Origin: Cunninghamella blakesleeana | Taxonomy: Eukaryota > Mucoromycota > Mucoromycetes > Mucorales > Cunninghamellaceae | Reading direction: 5' to 3' | Length of the DNA: 64,000 nt | Assembly: GCA_017871115.1 (NCBI GenBank) | Contig: JAFCIZ010000010.1 | Location: 1 to 64,000, forward strand | In this document: positions 59,990 to 64,000 of the stretch, one piece after another | Position numbering within the stretch: the first letter of the stretch is position 1 | Layout: each line of letters opens with the position of its first letter | Position numbers and translations under genes: made by a program | Notes under the pieces: generated by a model | Seen by the model: the letters and a program-made list of their open reading frames with translations, nothing else | The model's database searches: none | Told to the model about the DNA's origin: nothing

Positions 59990-61579
59990 ATGGCTCTTTC
60001 GAAGAAAAATATCACTAATACGGTGGAGTCTGGTAACCAACCTCCAACTCTTTCCACATCTCTATCTAGCTATTCAACAATAGTCAAAAATTCACTTAAC
60101 ACTTTTCAGTCAAAAGAATGTACGATCCAAACGAAATTATGGATTACGTCTCGCACGAAAGGTGCTTTATTATTTGATGTTTCTAGCTTGAGTGATTCTT
60201 TAGCTCAGCAATGGTTTATGAAACAAATAAAAGATCAAACAGACGCAGTTTTTGGTATACGTTTCCAAAAACGAAATAAGATAAGACACATCGAAGTTTA
60301 TACAAAAAAGACAGCAACTCACAACCTTTTGACAGAAGGTCTTACTTTTTCTACTGCCATCGCCAAACATACAGTTATTCCTAGTTTAGCTTTAGATGAT
60401 GACAGTACTATTTTACGTGTTTCTATTACAAATTTACCAATGGAAGAGAATAATGAATTAATCGAAGGCATTACTCAAAGTTTTCAACCATATGGAGAGG
60501 TATTAAATGTTCAACTTTATAAGGATAATAATACTGATTACTTTATGGGAACAGGTATGGTTACTCTTAAAGTAGACTGTACTGGTGTTTCAACTGATCT
60601 CACTCCTTTAACTCACGTTATTCATTACAAAAATAGCGGAGAAAGCTTTTACGCTGCCTGGGCAAACATGCCAACTTGGTGCCGCTTCTGTCATAAAGAA
60701 GGACACACTAAGTATCAATGTCCAAAGTCATTGGCAAGCATGATATGCTTTAATTGCCATAATATGGGTCATAGGGCTGTTTCATGCCCTCAAAAGGATA
60801 TCAAACGTCAGAGGAAAACTCACCTCGATTTAGAAAACCCTGATAAAAACGGACAAACGAGAGATAAATCTTCTCCTCAAAATATAGTTCATAATAAATT
60901 CGAAGAAAACAAAAAAGAAAACAAAAAAAACAAGAAAAATGAAAATGAAAAAAAAAGAAAAAATGATGAAAATGAGGAAAATGAAAACGAAAATAATAAT
61001 AATAATAAATTCAAAAATAGGACTCAATCATCTAATACTTATGGTGTCTTTCAAAACATATCAGATGATGATTCGATCACATATACACAGATTCAATTAG
61101 AATCTGATGATCAAATGTCTCAAGGAGATGTCATAGCTAATAAGTCTTCAGAAATTTATACTGATAACGATAGTACTAATACAGAAGACGTTTTATGGGA
61201 AGATTATATAGAGGATAACATCCATTCAGTTAAAGATGATATGAAAGAAAATATGAAGGAAGATACGAATGATGATAAACACCCATCGGAAATTGTTTAT
61301 TCATCTTCACAGGAAGTAACTCCAACCATTCCGGATTCGATAATGAATTCACCCAGTATCACACCTCGAAAAAATCCTAATATTCCTAGTAATCATAGGA
61401 AAGGAGTTATCACACATCTAAAGGCTCCTAAAAAGAGCACTTTAAAGAAAACAAACGTACAAAAGAATAGCATCACCAAGAATTTGAATAGTAAGACTAC
61501 ATGCTCATTATCTACAAATGCAGCTAAAAGACTTACTATTCTCCCTCCTAATCCTAATATTGTCAACCATGCAGAGTAA
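59990..61579 (+). CDS. LINE family A ORF1 (A4 copy)
   Basis: 529 aa, MALSKKNITNTVESGNQ. Otherwise it matches the A1 and A3 ORF1 apart from the IRHIEV change. It is fully open with RRM-like region, both CCHC knuckles, Lys/Glu/Asn repeat and conserved C-terminal block. TAA at 61577-61579 overlaps the probable ORF2 ATG at 61569 (ATGCAGAGTAA). Confidence 0.92.
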   Translation: MALSKKNITNTVESGNQPPTLSTSLSSYSTIVKNSLNTFQSKECTIQTKLWITSRTKGALLFDVSSLSDSLAQQWFMKQIKDQTDAVFGIRFQKRNKIRHIEVYTKKTATHNLLTEGLTFSTAIAKHTVIPSLALDDDSTILRVSITNLPMEENNELIEGITQSFQPYGEVLNVQLYKDNNTDYFMGTGMVTLKVDCTGVSTDLTPLTHVIHYKNSGESFYAAWANMPTWCRFCHKEGHTKYQCPKSLASMICFNCHNMGHRAVSCPQKDIKRQRKTHLDLENPDKNGQTRDKSSPQNIVHNKFEENKKENKKNKKNENEKKRKNDENEENENENNNNNKFKNRTQSSNTYGVFQNISDDDSITYTQIQLESDDQMSQGDVIANKSSEIYTDNDSTNTEDVLWEDYIEDNIHSVKDDMKENMKEDTNDDKHPSEIVYSSSQEVTPTIPDSIMNSPSITPRKNPNIPSNHRKGVITHLKAPKKSTLKKTNVQKNSITKNLNSKTTCSLSTNAAKRLTILPPNPNIVNHAE

Positions 61580-64000
61580 ATCAATACTTTGTAATATTTC
61601 TTCTCTAAACTGCAATAGTTTAGTGAAATCCGCCTCATTAAAACAACAATCATCCTATTTACGCTATCTACGACTTAACAAACCTTCAATATATATTTTC
61701 CAAGATACACGCACAAATAATGATCAAATTACAAACATTAATCAAAAATTACAATATAAACACTCTTTATGGAATTCCTATTGTGGAATTATTTCCTTTT
61801 CAAATGATTTCTCATTTTCTTCTATTGATACATCTAATTTAGATAGAATCCTTCTAACCAAAGTTTTTCATCCTAATCACTTCTACGAACCTTTTTTCAT
61901 TCTTAACATCTATGCACCTCCTACACCTAAACCTCGTAAAATTTTTTTCAAATCTCTTTTATTGTTACTCACCCAATTAGAAAGAGATAAAATAATTAGC
62001 TTTTCACGTCTTATTATGGCAGGAGATTTTAATTATTCACTTCAATCTAATTCACCAAGTCATAATAATAATACAGAGTGGATCGCTTTTCTTGACACAC
62101 ACTTTTATAATACTATGGAATTTAATCATAATCAATTCATTCCTACATATCAAAGAAACAATGCGATATTTTCTACAATTGACTATATATATTTTAGTAA
62201 ACTTCTTTCTATGACTTTACAATCCACAGACATTAACAAACTAAAAAATAATTGGTCGGATCACTCCATGCTAACTACATCCTTTAGTGTCGGTCAACCG
62301 CCTACCGGTCCTGGATTATGGCGTGCCAACCAATTATACCTTGGCCATAATGATTTTACTGAATCTTTAGAATATTGCATAAACAACTTGTTAAACAATA
62401 AAAGGAACAGACAAATCTCTAATGTCGTTTTATGGGACAATATTAAACACAAAGTTAAACAGAAAGCCAAATCATATGAACATAAATATACATCATGGAG
62501 AACGAATACACTGAAATTTTACCAGAGTAAACGTAATCGAATTCTAAGAAGTAGACCTTCTGTTGCCCTAAGGCAACAAATATTACCTTCAATTGACAAC
62601 ATGATACATAACTTACAACAAGAAATAGTAGAACTTGCAGCTTTAAAATCAGGTATTAATTGGAGGGAAAAAAGTGAATCTTCAACAAAATTTTTAAAAA
62701 AAATTCACCAGGAAAAAACCACACAACAATACATATCCTCTCTTCAAGAAGACTCAGAATCAGTTACTGTTGTAGATATTATTGATAAAAAACGTATAAC
62801 ACACGATTTCTATCATAACCTTTATACACCTACACATGTAGAAGATGATCTTATTGACAAGTTCTTACAGGAAGCACAATGTTCCACTAATATAAATGAA
62901 GAAGATAAAGCGGCCCTATTAAAACCAATTACCATGGATGAATTAATAACTCAAGCCAAACGTGCACCAAAAAAAGTAGTCCTGGTGATGACGGCCTCAG
63001 CTATCCTTTCCTTTTGTTCCTTTTTAATATACCATCGCTTCACCCTATCATTCTGGACATTTATAATAATGCTTTTCTAGGTCAAATTCCTGCTTCGTGG
63101 AAATCTATCAGAGTTCGTTTGTTACCAAAAAAAGGAAACCTAAATTCATTAAAAAATTGGAGACCTATATCCTTGATAAACTGCGATGCAAAAATTTTCT
63201 CTAGGATCATAGCCAAACGAATGGGATCAATAATGAATAAAATAATTAACCCATATCAAACAGGTTTTTTACCACGACGCTTTATAGCCGAAAATGGAAT
63301 TGCCCTTAAAATGATCTTAGAACAAGCACAATATAAAAAATATAGAGGAGTTGGTGTACTACTCGATCAAGAAAAGGCGTATGATCGTGTCCATCCTCGA
63401 TACCTTGAAAAAGTACTACTTTCTTTTCATTTTCCAAAGGTGTTCATAAATTGTATTATTTCCTTGTTTTTCCATAACAATGTTCAAATTAATGTTAATG
63501 GTTTCTTTACAGATAATATTCAACAAAGAAGAGGACTTCGACAAGGTGACCCTTTATCGCCCTTACTATTTAACCTGGCTCTGGAACCTTTCTTACTACA
63601 TATTCTTCATAATGAAAACCTTAATGGTTATTCTTACCCTGTAATAAAACAACCTTTCATCCATCCCGCAGGAACTTCTAATACAGTAATGAATAAACTC
63701 AAGTGTATGGCGTATGCTGATGATGTTTGTATTTTTCTAAATTCCACTAATGAGTGGTTAATCCTCCAGAACACTATGAATAGTTATGCCCTGGTCTCCA
63801 ACGCACAATTCAATGTCCACAAAACAGAACTATTTTCTCTTGATGGTTCTCTTGACAATGAATGGAACCAATTAAAAATATCCAACAATATTCCAAAGTA
63901 TCATAATAAATATTCATCTACTCCCTTCCGTTATCTTGGCTTCCACATGTGTTATACAAATACCCAGAAGAAAATATACCTACATACTCTGCTACAGAAC
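61518..64000 (+). pseudogene. LINE family A ORF2 (A4 copy), frameshifted, partial
   Basis: Matches the A1 ORF2 through the endonuclease domain to QAKRAPKK. There an A run of 7 (8 in A1 and A3) at 62969-62975 shifts the frame, so the open frame ends at 63080 with unrelated residues. Beyond it the correct frame is still present (NWRPISLINCDAKIF, LLDQEKAYDRVHP, RGLRQGDPLSPLLFN, MAYADDVCIF) and stays open to the window edge. The copy is thus one base from coding, pending its unseen C-terminus. Confidence 0.88.

Larger units (their letters stand above)
59990..64000 (+). mobile_element. family A LINE (A4), runs off the window, ORF2 frameshifted
   Basis: Nearly the same sequence as A1/A3 but on the plus strand, starting at the ORF1 ATG. 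Only a few protein changes were seen in ORF1 (second residue V to A, P14 to S, Y to H in IRHIEV). One A is missing from the run at 62969-62975. The 3' part lies beyond 64000, so target duplications cannot be tested. Confidence 0.9.

Overview
The window is A+T-rich eukaryotic DNA with short GT-AG introns of about 48-84 bp. It most resembles an early-diverging (Mucoromycota/Glomeromycotina-like) fungus; that placement is an inference. It rests on a Kre9/Knh1-type secreted wall-family protein, a fungal-looking zinc-type alcohol dehydrogenase-like gene, a LYAR nucleolar gene and several small secreted Cys-rich proteins. Most of the rest is retrotransposon. I saw no tRNA, rRNA, CRISPR array or prokaryotic operon.

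Layout. 1-2425: no recognisable gene. 2426-3844: six-exon MDR oxidoreductase. 4342-9672: small Cys-rich secreted genes mixed with LINE ORF1 fragments and an LTR-like repeat split by a LINE. 9673-27389: four minus-strand LINEs placed head to tail, each poly(A) tail abutting or lying within a few bases of the 5' leader of the next. 27398-28047: a 301-bp-arm palindrome. 28179-31316: an ORF1-only (HAL1-like) insertion with target-site duplications, stacked leader modules and broken ORF1 copies. 31317-33040: LTR plus Ty3/Gypsy integrase remnant. 33052-36044: two truncated LINEs. 36605-42240, 43599-49204, 52507-58147 and 59990-64000: four copies of a second LINE family (A). Two are identical in length and in both predicted proteins, one is older, and one runs off the window with a frameshift. 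Host genes survive between them: LYAR (49357-50252) and a small island (58487-59783).

Family labels used here. A: ORF1 of 523-529 aa and ORF2 of 1277 aa, no 5' leader. B: ORF1 begins MTILTWTEI. C: ORF1 begins MSVSKRN. E: ORF1 begins MSFTEDF or MSNTED. D: only 3' ends seen. B, C and E share a 5' leader module; B, C and D share a 3' tag ending AATACA-poly(A).

How they work: in these two-ORF LINEs, ORF1 is an RNA-binding CCHC zinc-knuckle protein and ORF2 an APE-type endonuclease plus reverse transcriptase with a C-terminal zinc domain, acting by target-primed reverse transcription. Only family A copies 36605-42240, 43599-49204 and 52507-58147 have both ORFs intact.

The most notable observations are the poly(A)-to-leader LINE array, two 17-bp tail-only LINE insertions with 15-16 bp duplications, the ORF1-only insertion, a hairpin shared by one family's coding sequence and another's 3' tail, LINE insertions that begin at the ORF1 ATG, and LTR copies that each join unrelated sequences.
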